From Micromonospora sp. NBC_01699 (lineage in GTDB: Bacteria; Actinomycetota; Actinomycetes; Mycobacteriales; Micromonosporaceae): a stretch of DNA of 64,000 bases. Both the position numbers and the translations under genes were made by a program. Positions 53,401 to 60,802 of the stretch are shown here, piece after piece (within the stretch, counting starts at the first letter, position 1; each line of letters starts with the position of its first letter). Location: contig NZ_CP109199.1 of the NCBI RefSeq assembly GCF_036250065.1, positions 4,278,001 to 4,342,000 of the forward strand. Direction: 5' to 3'. Below the pieces are notes generated by a model. The model worked only from the letters and a program-made list of their open reading frames with translations. It was not told the origin of the DNA and made no database searches.

Positions 53401-53452
53401 CGTGCTGACCGACCCGCCGACGGTGGCTCCGGGCGGCTCGAAGCCCCGCTGA
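50408..53452 (+). CDS. AfsR/SARP-type regulator (OmpR-like wHTH, BTAD, NB-ARC, TPR)
   Basis: 1014 aa from a TTG start preceded by GGAGG. The N-terminal winged helix (residues 1-95, LGGRKPRALFAALVLERGRVV ... RALIQTYVSTLRK) is followed by the bacterial transcriptional activator domain to about 245. Then comes an NB-ARC NTPase with Walker A GQGGSGKSALA near residue 303, RILVLCDDA as Walker B and LPLAIRIAGARLA. The C-terminal 300 residues hold TPR-like repeats (YAESRRHFGEALSRF, DEALRACAEAAEIFAELG). Such proteins activate antibiotic gene clusters or respond to phosphorylation or ligands. A TAGCAT -10-like element lies about 40 bp upstream. The PKS cluster of this window is 11 kb away, so a link is possible but unproven. 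Confidence 0.9.
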   Translation: MLQVRLLGPVSAHSPDGPVPLGGRKPRALFAALVLERGRVVPASRLIDVVWPDSPPESARALIQTYVSTLRKSFARHGLPDVIGSDPPGYLARLDDATVDADLLAELVGAAGERAGRGDHGRAAELLRRAIGLSHGPALSGLDQSPLSADARRLDELLLVARSERVEAELNLGRLDHLAELTGLLEGHPTNERLRGQLMLTLYRLGRQTDALACYREGRSALVEELGVEPGQPLRELHDAILRGAGELRHGGRPKPDPGPPVVIPAQVPLAPSDFTGREAERGTLVAALRSAMPGTHVLAGQGGSGKSALAARVARQVAGSFPDGLLYADLRGMTETPATPDEVLAGFLRSLGVGPAHLPDPGPERTELYRSLVADRRILVLCDDAANERQVRPLLPAGPRCAALITSRDRLAGLAGATLIELGVLTDEEAWALLCRIIGAERAAVDADSARRILAGCENLPLAIRIAGARLATRRRLPLRVLAERLADERQRLDELAAGDLAVRSSIALSYRALDERAGAALRRLGFLGIPEFDAFVLGRLLDTPEPAAERLLELLVDAHLVEFTGVDPTGTLRYRLHDLVRLYARERADAEEPAGTLRDAVLRAVDGWRSVMNHIAATFPPAEVVWREPPVPGTAVPDDLARRVLADPAGWLQREESVLAIGVERAAAIGLHEVACDFVSTRMALDLEGVNRFEFRSRIVNAALAASVLAGNLHGEAVMLAELAQLRYAEDRYAESRRHFGEALSRFRALRDVRGQASALAGLGLACREPGHLAEALHFLDQSAALVHTLDDPVGLGYVHRVRGSVFLEQGNFPAALADLERSMRAYLRTGSRRGVAYTLRSLGLYHRARGEYDEALRACAEAAEIFAELGNDLMHAYAVRAHATTQLRMGLVAEALPRLEWVLSVARDAGDRWGQGVTLRALGQLHLAQGRLDLAQEALDTALSLWDTVQAPLWRARTEYVLSQVYAARGDAVAAERAFANARRVFHDRHSREYVVLTDPPTVAPGGSKPR

Positions 53453-53459
53453 GCCGGGT

Positions 53460-53477
53460 CGCGCGGCACCCCGCGCG
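53460..53477 (+). terminator. Short hairpin followed by ATTTTC
   Basis: CGCGCGG (53460-53466) and CCGCGCG (53471-53477) form a 7-bp stem with a 4-nt loop, followed after three bases by ATTTTC, eight bases past the SARP-gene stop. Confidence 0.5.
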
Positions 53478-53516
53478 GACATTTTCGGCAATCGATGACA
53501 GCGATCGATCGGAGTG

Positions 53517-53545
53517 TTGACGTGCCCGTAGCACGTCGGTAACAT
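53517..53545 (+). promoter_or_regulatory. Sigma-A-like promoter with an operator dyad in its spacer
   Basis: TTGACG (-35, 53517-53522), a 17-bp spacer and TAACAT (-10, 53540-53545). A perfect dyad GACGTGC-N5-GCACGTC at 53519-53537 starts inside the -35 and fills most of the spacer. A protein bound there must block RNA polymerase, so this gene is probably repressed until an inducer, perhaps a sugar, appears. Confidence 0.65.
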
Positions 53546-53800
53546 TCGGCCAAAGCACTGCAAGATTACGACAAGAAGCTGCTCTGTTCGTCGCTTGCAT
53601 CTGCAATTTCCAGTGGGGCCGCTCCCCGGCGGTGTTTCTCCCCCGTTCCGGAGAGGCCCGGTGATGCCGTCCGGCATACCCACCCCCGATCGTCCCGCCG
53701 TTGCCACGGCCCCGACCGGTCGAACGCCGGCCCACGCCCGACCCCACGCCCATGGGGATCACCACACGCGCAAACGTCCCTCCACGCGACAAGGACAGTG

Positions 53801-56800
53801 ATGAGACGAACGAATCTGGTCAGGGTGGTGGCGACGACGGTCGCCACCACCATGATCGCCACCGTAGGGTTGGCCGCCGTCGCGACCGCGGCCGGCAAAC
53901 CCGACCACTCGCCCGGCACGACAGCCTCCGCGAACGCGGTCGTCGGCCCGAACGCGGTCGGCAACCTCGCCCAGGGCCGCCCCACCCAGGAGAGCGGCCA
54001 CGCCGACGTCTACGACTCGTCCCGGGCCGTCGACGGCAACCAGGGCACCTACTGGGAGAGCGCCAACAACTCCTTCCCGGAGTGGATCCAGGTCGACCTC
54101 GGCCCGTCGGTGACCGTCAACCAGGTCGTCCTGCGGCTGCCGGCCGCCAACTGGGGCACCCGTACGCAGACGTTGAGCGTGCAGGGCAGCACCAACGGGT
54201 CGACGTTCAGCAACCTCGTCGGGTCGCAGACGTACACCTTCAACCCGGCGGTCAACGGCAACTCGGTCACCATCAACTTCGGCCAGGCCACCACCCAGTA
54301 CGTGCGGGTCAACATCACCGCCAACAGCGGCTGGCCGGCCGGACAGATCTCCGAGTTCGAGGTCTACGGGCCGCAGAGCGGCGCCGACACCACCCCGCCG
54401 AGTGTTCCCGGCACCCTGTCCTACACCCAGTCCGGTACGACGATCAGCCTCAACTGGGGGGCGTCGACGGACAACGCGGGCGGCAGCGGCCTGGCCGGGT
54501 ACGACGTCTACCGCAACGGCGCGTACCTCCAGTCCCTCGGGAACGTGACCACCTTCGCCGACACCCAGCCGGCCTCGGCCACCGTGTCGTACTACGTCCG
54601 GGCGCGCGACGTCGCCGGCAACCTGTCCGGCAACAGCAACACCGTCACCCGGACCGGCGCCGGTGACGCCACCGCGCCGACCGTGCCCGGCACGCTGTCG
54701 CACAGCACCTCGGGCAGCACCATCACCCTCAACTGGGGCGCCTCCACCGACTCCGGTGGCAGCGGTCTGGCCGGGTACAACGTCTACCGGGGCGGCAGCC
54801 TGATCGCGACGCTGGGCACCGTGCTCACGTACCAGGACACCCAGCCGGCGACGGCGACCGTGTCGTACTACGTCCGGGCGCGCGACGGTGCCGGCAACCT
54901 GTCCGGCAACAGCAACACCGTCACCCGGACCGGCACCCAGCCGCCGGGCTGCACCAACGTGGCCCTGGGCAAGACCATGACGGCGAGCGGTTCCACCTTC
55001 ACCTTCACCCCGGAGAAGGCGAACGACGGCTCGCTGGCCAGCTACTGGGAGGGCGGGGCGGGTTACCCGCAGAGCCTGACCGCGGTGCTGGGCGCGAACC
55101 ACGCCATCACGTCGGTCAACGTCAAGCTGAACCCGGACGCGTCCTGGGGCACCCGTACCCAGAACTTCCAGATCCTCGGCCGCGACCAGGGCTCGACCAC
55201 CTACACCAGCCTGGTGGCGGCGGCGAACTACCAGTTCGTCCAGGGCAGCAACGCGGTGAGCATCCCGGTCAGCGCGACCACGGCGGACGTACAGCTCCGG
55301 TTCAACTCCAACACCGGCGCCCCGTCCGGCCAGGTCGCCGAGTTCGAGGTGTGCGGCACCCCGGCCCCCAACCCGGACCTGGTGGTCAGCTCCACCACCT
55401 GGACCCCCGCGGCACCGACCGAGGTCACCCCGGTCACCCTCACCGCCACGGTTCAGAACATCGGCTCGGCGGCGGCCGGCGCGACCACTGTCAACTTCAG
55501 CCTGGGCGGTGCCGTCGTCGGCAGCGCGCCGGTGGGCGCGCTGGCCGCCGGTGCCTCGACCACCGTCTCGTTCAACGCCGGGACCCGGCCGCTGGGCAGC
55601 TACAGCGTCGCGGCGGTGGTCGACCCGACCAACACCGTGATCGAGCAGAACAACGCCAACAACAGCTTCACCGCGCCGTCGCCGCTGGTGGTCGCCCAGG
55701 CTCCCGGCCCCGACCTACAGGTGCTGAGCATCAGCTCCAACCCGCCGAACCCGGCGGTCGGCGCGACGGTCACGTTCACCGTCGCGGTGAACAACCGTGG
55801 GACCAGCGCGACCGGCGCGACCACGATCACCCGGCTGGCGGTCGGCGGCACCACGCTGAACACCAGCACGCCGTCGATCGCGGCCAGTACGACGGCCAAC
55901 GTGGCGATCACCGGTAGCTGGACCGCCACCAGCGGTGGCGCCACCATCACCGCGACCGCCGACGCGACCGGAGTGGTCGCCGAGACCAACGAGTCCAACA
56001 ACGTGTTCACCCAGTCGATAGTGGTTGGCCGGGGCGCGGCCGTCCCGTACGTCTCGTACGAGGCGGAGGCCGGTCGCTACCAGGGCGTCCTGCTGGAGAC
56101 CGACCCGCTGCGCACGTTCGGGCACACCAACTTCGCCACCGAGTCCTCGGGCCGCAAGTCGGTACGCCTGAACAGCACGGGCCAGTTCGTCGAGTTCACC
56201 TCGACCAACCCGTCCAACTCGATAGTGGTCCGCAACTCCATCCCGGACGCGGCGGGCGGCGGTGGGATCGAGGCCAGCATCAGCCTGTACGCGAACGACA
56301 CCTTCGTCCAGAAGCTGACGCTCTCGTCCCGGCACAGCTGGCTCTACGGGAACACCGACCAGCCCGAGGGACTGACGAACACCCCCCAGGCCGACGCCCG
56401 GCGGTTGTTCGACGAGTCGCACGCGCTGCTGTCGCAGTCCTACCCGGCCGGCACCAGGTTCAAGTTGCAGCGCGATGCGACCGACAACGCCTCGTTCTAC
56501 ATCATCGACATGGTCGACCTGGAGCAGGTCGCGGCACCGACGAGCCAGCCGGCCGGTTGCACCTCGATCACGGCCTACGGCGCGGTGGCCAACGATGGGC
56601 TCGACGACACGACCGCGATCCAGCGGGCGGTCACCGACGACCAGAACGGTGTGATCAGCTGCGTGTGGATCCCGGCCGGCCAGTGGCGGCAGGAACAGAA
56701 GATCCTCACCGACGACCCGCTGAACCGGGGTCAGTGGAACCAGGTGGGCATCAGCAACGTCACGATCCGCGGCGCGGGGATGTGGCACTCCCAGCTCTAC

Positions 56801-57778
56801 ACCCTGACCGAGCCGCAGGACGTGGTGGGTGGCATCAACCACCCGCACGAGGGCAACTTCGGCTTCGACATCGACAACAACACCCAGATCTCCGACATCG
56901 CCATCTTCGGCTCGGGCCGGATCCGCGGCGGGGACGGCAACGACGAGGGTGGCGTGGGCCTGAACGGGCGGTTCGGCGACAACACCAAGATCACCAACGT
57001 GTGGATCGAGCACGCCAACGTGGGTGCCTGGGTCGGTCGTGACTACGACAACATCCCCGCACTGTGGGGACCCGGCGACGGCCTCGAATTCAGCGGTATG
57101 CGCATCCGCAACACGTACGCCGACGGCATCAACTTCACCAACGGCACGAGCAATTCGAAGGTGTTCAACTCGTCGTTCCGTACCAACGGTGACGACGCCC
57201 TGGCGGTCTGGGCCAACACGGCCGTGCGGGACCGGGTCGCCGACAACACGCACGACAACCACTTCGTCAACAACACCATCCAGTTGCCCTGGCGGGCGAA
57301 CGGCATCGCGATCTACGGCGGCTACGACAACTCGATCGAGAACAACCTGATCTACGACACCATGAACTACCCGGGCATCATGCTGGCGACCGACCACAGT
57401 CCCCTGCCCTTCTCCGGGACCACCCTGATCGCCAACAACGGGCTCTACCGCACCGGTGGCGCCTTCTGGAACGAGGATCAGGAGTTCGGCGCCATCACGC
57501 TGTTCCCGGCGACCCTGGACATCACCGGCGTCACCATCCGTGACACCGACATCTACGACTCGACCTACGACGGCATCCAGTTCAAGAACGGCGGCGGCAA
57601 CATGCCCGGCGTCGTGGTCAGCAACGTACGCATCGACAAGTCCAACAACGGCGCCGGAATCCTGGCCATGGGTGGTGCCCGCGGCAGCGCCACGCTGACG
57701 AACGTGACCATCACCAACTCGGCCGACGGCAACATCGTCCGAGAACCGGGATCGAGCTTCGTGATCACGGGCGGTTAG
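53801..57778 (+). CDS. Secreted multidomain GH87-type alpha-1,3-glucanase (mycodextranase) candidate
   Basis: 1325 aa with a signal peptide of about 32 residues. In order: a discoidin/F5-8 type C carbohydrate-binding domain (about 50-195), two FN3-like domains (about 200-385), a second discoidin domain (about 390-530), and two CARDB-like domains (about 530-750). These are followed by a beta-sandwich (YEAEAGRYQGVLLETDP...) and a right-handed beta-helix catalytic domain from about 915. Candidate catalytic residues are D1108 (YADGINF) and D1131/D1132 (TNGDDALAVW). Their 23-residue spacing equals that of the GH87 triad recalled from studied alpha-1,3-glucanases. It would attack fungal cell-wall or biofilm alpha-1,3-glucan. 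A generic pectate-lyase-like enzyme is the alternative. Confidence 0.78.
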   Translation: MRRTNLVRVVATTVATTMIATVGLAAVATAAGKPDHSPGTTASANAVVGPNAVGNLAQGRPTQESGHADVYDSSRAVDGNQGTYWESANNSFPEWIQVDLGPSVTVNQVVLRLPAANWGTRTQTLSVQGSTNGSTFSNLVGSQTYTFNPAVNGNSVTINFGQATTQYVRVNITANSGWPAGQISEFEVYGPQSGADTTPPSVPGTLSYTQSGTTISLNWGASTDNAGGSGLAGYDVYRNGAYLQSLGNVTTFADTQPASATVSYYVRARDVAGNLSGNSNTVTRTGAGDATAPTVPGTLSHSTSGSTITLNWGASTDSGGSGLAGYNVYRGGSLIATLGTVLTYQDTQPATATVSYYVRARDGAGNLSGNSNTVTRTGTQPPGCTNVALGKTMTASGSTFTFTPEKANDGSLASYWEGGAGYPQSLTAVLGANHAITSVNVKLNPDASWGTRTQNFQILGRDQGSTTYTSLVAAANYQFVQGSNAVSIPVSATTADVQLRFNSNTGAPSGQVAEFEVCGTPAPNPDLVVSSTTWTPAAPTEVTPVTLTATVQNIGSAAAGATTVNFSLGGAVVGSAPVGALAAGASTTVSFNAGTRPLGSYSVAAVVDPTNTVIEQNNANNSFTAPSPLVVAQAPGPDLQVLSISSNPPNPAVGATVTFTVAVNNRGTSATGATTITRLAVGGTTLNTSTPSIAASTTANVAITGSWTATSGGATITATADATGVVAETNESNNVFTQSIVVGRGAAVPYVSYEAEAGRYQGVLLETDPLRTFGHTNFATESSGRKSVRLNSTGQFVEFTSTNPSNSIVVRNSIPDAAGGGGIEASISLYANDTFVQKLTLSSRHSWLYGNTDQPEGLTNTPQADARRLFDESHALLSQSYPAGTRFKLQRDATDNASFYIIDMVDLEQVAAPTSQPAGCTSITAYGAVANDGLDDTTAIQRAVTDDQNGVISCVWIPAGQWRQEQKILTDDPLNRGQWNQVGISNVTIRGAGMWHSQLYTLTEPQDVVGGINHPHEGNFGFDIDNNTQISDIAIFGSGRIRGGDGNDEGGVGLNGRFGDNTKITNVWIEHANVGAWVGRDYDNIPALWGPGDGLEFSGMRIRNTYADGINFTNGTSNSKVFNSSFRTNGDDALAVWANTAVRDRVADNTHDNHFVNNTIQLPWRANGIAIYGGYDNSIENNLIYDTMNYPGIMLATDHSPLPFSGTTLIANNGLYRTGGAFWNEDQEFGAITLFPATLDITGVTIRDTDIYDSTYDGIQFKNGGGNMPGVVVSNVRIDKSNNGAGILAMGGARGSATLTNVTITNSADGNIVREPGSSFVITGG

Positions 57779-59051
57779 CCACCGCGGTAACACCGGTGCC
57801 GGTCGTGCGGCGTGCTCCCGGGTGGAACGTCACCTCGGGAGCACGCTCACGGCCGGCACCGCGCAGCAGCGCGCGGAACCCGATCCCGAGGGCGGCCACG
57901 ACCAGCGCGTTGCGGACGAGCAGCAGCGCGGATCCCGGCCAGGACGGGTCCGTCGACACCTGGTCGTAGAACCACGGGAAGAGCACACTGGTCAGCCCGG
58001 TGGCGACCATGATCAGGGCGCTGGTGGCCCGTTGCGTCGTGTCCCGACGGGTCAGGCAGACCGCCGCCAGCCCGACCAGCCACAGCATGTACTGCGGCGA
58101 GAAGACGCGGCTGGTCACCACCGACACGAGCACCGCCAGCAGCGCCACGTCGAAACCGACCGCCGGGGTCCAGGCGAGCCGTCGGCCCCGCACCAGCCAC
58201 CACAGGGCCAGGACGCCCAGCCCGACGGCGGTCAGGACGGGCAGCACGACCGTCGCCGGCCGCACGTACCCGTGCTGGAACTCCATCGCGCCGTAGACGT
58301 ACGCGACGGTGATGGTCTCGTCCCGGAGCCGGGCCAGCACCAGCGGGGCGGCACCCACCGCCTCGATCTGCAACCCCCGGCCGGACTGGTTGTCGGTGAA
58401 TCCGGACCAGGCACCGGCGAAGGCGACGGTGAGGGCACCGCCCAGCACGGCGAGCGTGGCGACGAAGCCGGTCAGCAGCGGGCGGAGTCCGGCCACCGGT
58501 CGGGCGCTGATCAGCAGCAGCACCGGCCAGACCTTGACCAGCCCGCCGACGGCCAGGACGCCGCCCGCGACGAGCGGACGCCGGACGGTGGCGGCGAGCG
58601 CGACAACCGCGGACGCCGTGACGAAGATGTCGTACCGGGAATAGGTCAACAGATTCAGACACGGTACGACCACAGCCCAGGCGCCGGCGCCGAGCAGCAG
58701 CCCGTTGCCCCGGGCCAGCCGGAGCAGGGCGAGCAGGACCAGCAGGTCCGCTGCCAGCGCGGCGACGAAGAAGGTGTCGTCGTACGCGCCGACGGAGTCG
58801 CCGGCCAGGTGGCGCAGGAACAGGAAGAGCGCCGCCGCGCCGGGCGGATACTGCCACATCGGATCATCACCGGGGATCTGCCCGGTCAGCAGCGAGTCGC
58901 TCCAGCGGTAGTACAGCTCCACGTCCGCGAAGACACCGCTGAAGTCGGGCGCCTCGACGACCTTCGTGTAGACCAGCACGAATGCGGTTCTGCTGAGGGT
59001 CCAGACAGCCAGCACGGCAACGATCGGCCAGGGACGTCCCGGTGAATCCAT
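57765..59051 (-). CDS. GT87/DUF2029-family membrane glycosyltransferase
   Basis: 428 aa from the ATG at 59051 (GAGG upstream); the open frame beyond it to 59426 is non-coding. About 11-12 transmembrane helices. The family landmarks are the first-loop acidic/aromatic region FADVELYYRWSDSLLTGQIPGDDPMWQYPPGAA, and a later FSPQYMLWLVGL. DUF2029/GT87 enzymes transfer mannose or arabinose from polyprenyl-phosphate carriers on the outer membrane face. The acceptor is unknown. Its 3' end overlaps the GH87 gene by 14 bp, tail to tail. Confidence 0.78.
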   Translation of the reverse strand: MDSPGRPWPIVAVLAVWTLSRTAFVLVYTKVVEAPDFSGVFADVELYYRWSDSLLTGQIPGDDPMWQYPPGAAALFLFLRHLAGDSVGAYDDTFFVAALAADLLVLLALLRLARGNGLLLGAGAWAVVVPCLNLLTYSRYDIFVTASAVVALAATVRRPLVAGGVLAVGGLVKVWPVLLLISARPVAGLRPLLTGFVATLAVLGGALTVAFAGAWSGFTDNQSGRGLQIEAVGAAPLVLARLRDETITVAYVYGAMEFQHGYVRPATVVLPVLTAVGLGVLALWWLVRGRRLAWTPAVGFDVALLAVLVSVVTSRVFSPQYMLWLVGLAAVCLTRRDTTQRATSALIMVATGLTSVLFPWFYDQVSTDPSWPGSALLLVRNALVVAALGIGFRALLRGAGRERAPEVTFHPGARRTTGTGVTAVANRP

Positions 59052-59255
59052 TGTCCAGCCTCGTTCCCGGTCGGCACCCGGCTGCGGGTTAGCGGCGGGC
59101 CACTGTCGGCGCGAGGATTGTAGGCGGACAAATGTTTCCGGAATGCGAAAGCACCATGCCCCGGTGGCGCCCGTCGGGTTGACGGTGATCGCCAACGTCG
59201 GGTCCGCTGAGGTGGCCGATGAAGGGACGACGCATGTTCGGTTCTGCGCGCTTCG

Positions 59256-59579
59256 ATGTCCTACGGGACGGGCGTTTCCTGGTACGACCGCTCCGGCTCG
59301 CCCTCGCCCGCCCCCGGCCCCGGCCCCGGCGGTGGCTGGCCGGCCACCGACTCCCCGAAGTACGCCCTGGTCGCGAAGGTGACCGCCGGTTTGATCTGGT
59401 CGACCCGGACCGGGCGCCTCTACCACGCGAACGAATGGTTCCCGGTCGGCGCCGACAGCCGGTGTGTGCAGTTCCAGGGTTGGAACGTCGGCATCCCGCA
59501 GTTGGTGTTCTCGTACAACGACCCCAACCTGGGCGACAACGGCGGCGGGGCGCAGGTGGCCGTCAAGCAGTGGTGGTGA
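59256..59579 (+). CDS. Small lectin-like protein (PA-IL/LecA-like fold), possibly truncated
   Basis: 107 aa. The C-terminal 75 residues read ALVAKVTAGLIWSTRTGRLY then GIPQLVFSYNDPNLGDNGGGAQVAVKQW. This resembles the second half of PA-IL-type galactose lectins, where a YND motif and an N-x-G turn help hold calcium and sugar. The first half of such a fold (about 50 residues) is missing; in its place is a Pro/Gly-rich stretch. No ribosome-binding site precedes the ATG at 59256. An upstream different-frame segment contains VGLTVIANVG, which could be a lost strand, so a frameshifted remnant is possible. It ends 9 bp from the convergent transporter gene. Confidence 0.4.
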   Translation: MSYGTGVSWYDRSGSPSPAPGPGPGGGWPATDSPKYALVAKVTAGLIWSTRTGRLYHANEWFPVGADSRCVQFQGWNVGIPQLVFSYNDPNLGDNGGGAQVAVKQWW

Positions 59580-59588
59580 CGGTTCGGG

Positions 59589-60503
59589 TCACACCGTGGT
59601 GGAATCCGCCGCCCGGCCGGTGACCTCGGTTCCGGCCGCGGTCCGGCGGGCGGCGACGAAGCCGAAGGCGACGGCGGTGAAGAACATGACGGTGCCGTAG
59701 ATCACCGACGGCATCGCCATGTCGGTGCTGTCGAGCAGCGCCGGACTCATGCCGATGGTGATGGCCAGCGTCGCGTTGTGCAGACCGATCTCGAACGAGG
59801 AGGCGACCGACTCCCGGTGCGGGACCCGCAGCGCGCGCGGCGCGACGTACCCGATCGCCAGGCTGATCAGGTTGAAGACCAGGACGATGACGATGATCTC
59901 GCCGATGGTGGCGGCGATGTCGTCCTTGATGCCGCTGAGCGCTCCGGTGATCATCACGACCAGCACCACGATCGACAGCACCTTGACGGTGCGTTCCATC
60001 CGGACGGCGAAGTCGGTGAACCGGGCCCGGATGGCCATGCCGACGGCGATCGGGATCAGGACCATGGCGAAGACCTGGATCACCTTGTCGAACTGCAACC
60101 CGATCGAGGTGTCCGAGCCGATGAAGCCGGCCACCGCCAGGTTGACGATCAGCGGCAGGGTGAACAGTGCCAGCACCGAGTTGATGGCGGTCAGCGACAC
60201 GTTGAGCGCGACGTTGCCCTTGAAGAGGTGGCTGTACAGGCTGGCGGTGCTGCCGCCCGGTGACGCGGCCAGCAGCATCATGCCGACGGCCAGTTCGGGA
60301 CGCAGGTCGAAGGCGACGACCAGCCCCAGACAGATCGCCGGCAGGATCAGCATCTGGCAGACCAGGGAGATCACCACCACCCTCGGGTAACGCATGACCC
60401 GACGGAAGTCCTCGACGGTCAGGGTGAGCCCGAGCCCGAACATGACGATGCCCAGTGCGACTGGGAAGAGCACGAGTGACAACCCGGAACCCACGACGTC
60501 CAC
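59589..60503 (-). CDS. BASS-family (bile acid:sodium symporter-like) transporter
   Basis: 304 aa with about nine hydrophobic helices. It shows the BASS landmarks: GIVMFGLGLTLTVEDFRRVMRYPR near the N-terminus, LLAASPGGSTASLYSHLFKGNVALNVSLTAINS near residue 85, and SSFEIGLHNATLAITIG near residue 235, where the crossing helices bind sodium. Substrates in bacteria include bile acids, pantoate and other organic anions; here it is unknown. Single gene; the 299 bp upstream hold no gene. Confidence 0.88.
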   Translation of the reverse strand: MDVVGSGLSLVLFPVALGIVMFGLGLTLTVEDFRRVMRYPRVVVISLVCQMLILPAICLGLVVAFDLRPELAVGMMLLAASPGGSTASLYSHLFKGNVALNVSLTAINSVLALFTLPLIVNLAVAGFIGSDTSIGLQFDKVIQVFAMVLIPIAVGMAIRARFTDFAVRMERTVKVLSIVVLVVMITGALSGIKDDIAATIGEIIVIVLVFNLISLAIGYVAPRALRVPHRESVASSFEIGLHNATLAITIGMSPALLDSTDMAMPSVIYGTVMFFTAVAFGFVAARRTAAGTEVTGRAADSTTV

Positions 60504-60802
60504 CTTCCGATCGAGGACCGCAAATCTCTACGGATCCTCACATCGGCGCCGCCCACCGCGCATCTCGTGACGTGCGCAATATCGTCGTGGCCGCCCGGCC
60601 GCGTACGCCCGCGCCCGGTCCTCGGGTCGAATCCGAACGTCGCGAGCGGCAGCGAGACGACCGGCGCGACGGTGGCGCGCACGGGGAACGGCGGTAGCGT
60701 TGCGCAGCCCCCGGCGGGCGGTATAGTCCGGCGGTTGAGCCGTGTCCCCGGCGGCGTGCCTCGCGCGCCCGGGCCGGGCTCCGATCGTATGGAGGATGGC
60801 GT
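60504..60802. other. 299-bp divergent intergenic region
   Basis: It separates the BASS transporter and the DivIVA-like gene. Apart from the promoter at 60700-60727 for the latter I see no conserved feature and no plausible small gene. Confidence 0.6.
60700..60727 (+). promoter_or_regulatory. Sigma-A-like promoter of the DivIVA-like gene
   Basis: TTGCGC (60700-60705), a 16-bp spacer and TATAGT (60722-60727), giving a leader of about 70 nt before the ATG at 60803, which has a GGAGG site. Confidence 0.6.

Larger units (their letters stand above)
53453..53800 (+). other. 348-bp intergenic region with promoter and long leader of the GH87 gene
   Basis: No gene is seen. A short hairpin follows the SARP stop (53460-53477). 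A strong promoter with an internal dyad is at 53517-53545. The remaining 250 nt form a GC-rich 5' leader in which I find no obvious riboswitch. The ribosome-binding site AAGGA is at 53791. Confidence 0.6.

Noticed and set aside
59219-59623. A 134-codon Arg-rich plus frame overlapping the lectin-like ORF
   Set aside because: Composition typical of a shadow frame; the overlapping frame at 59256 shows a lectin-like pattern.
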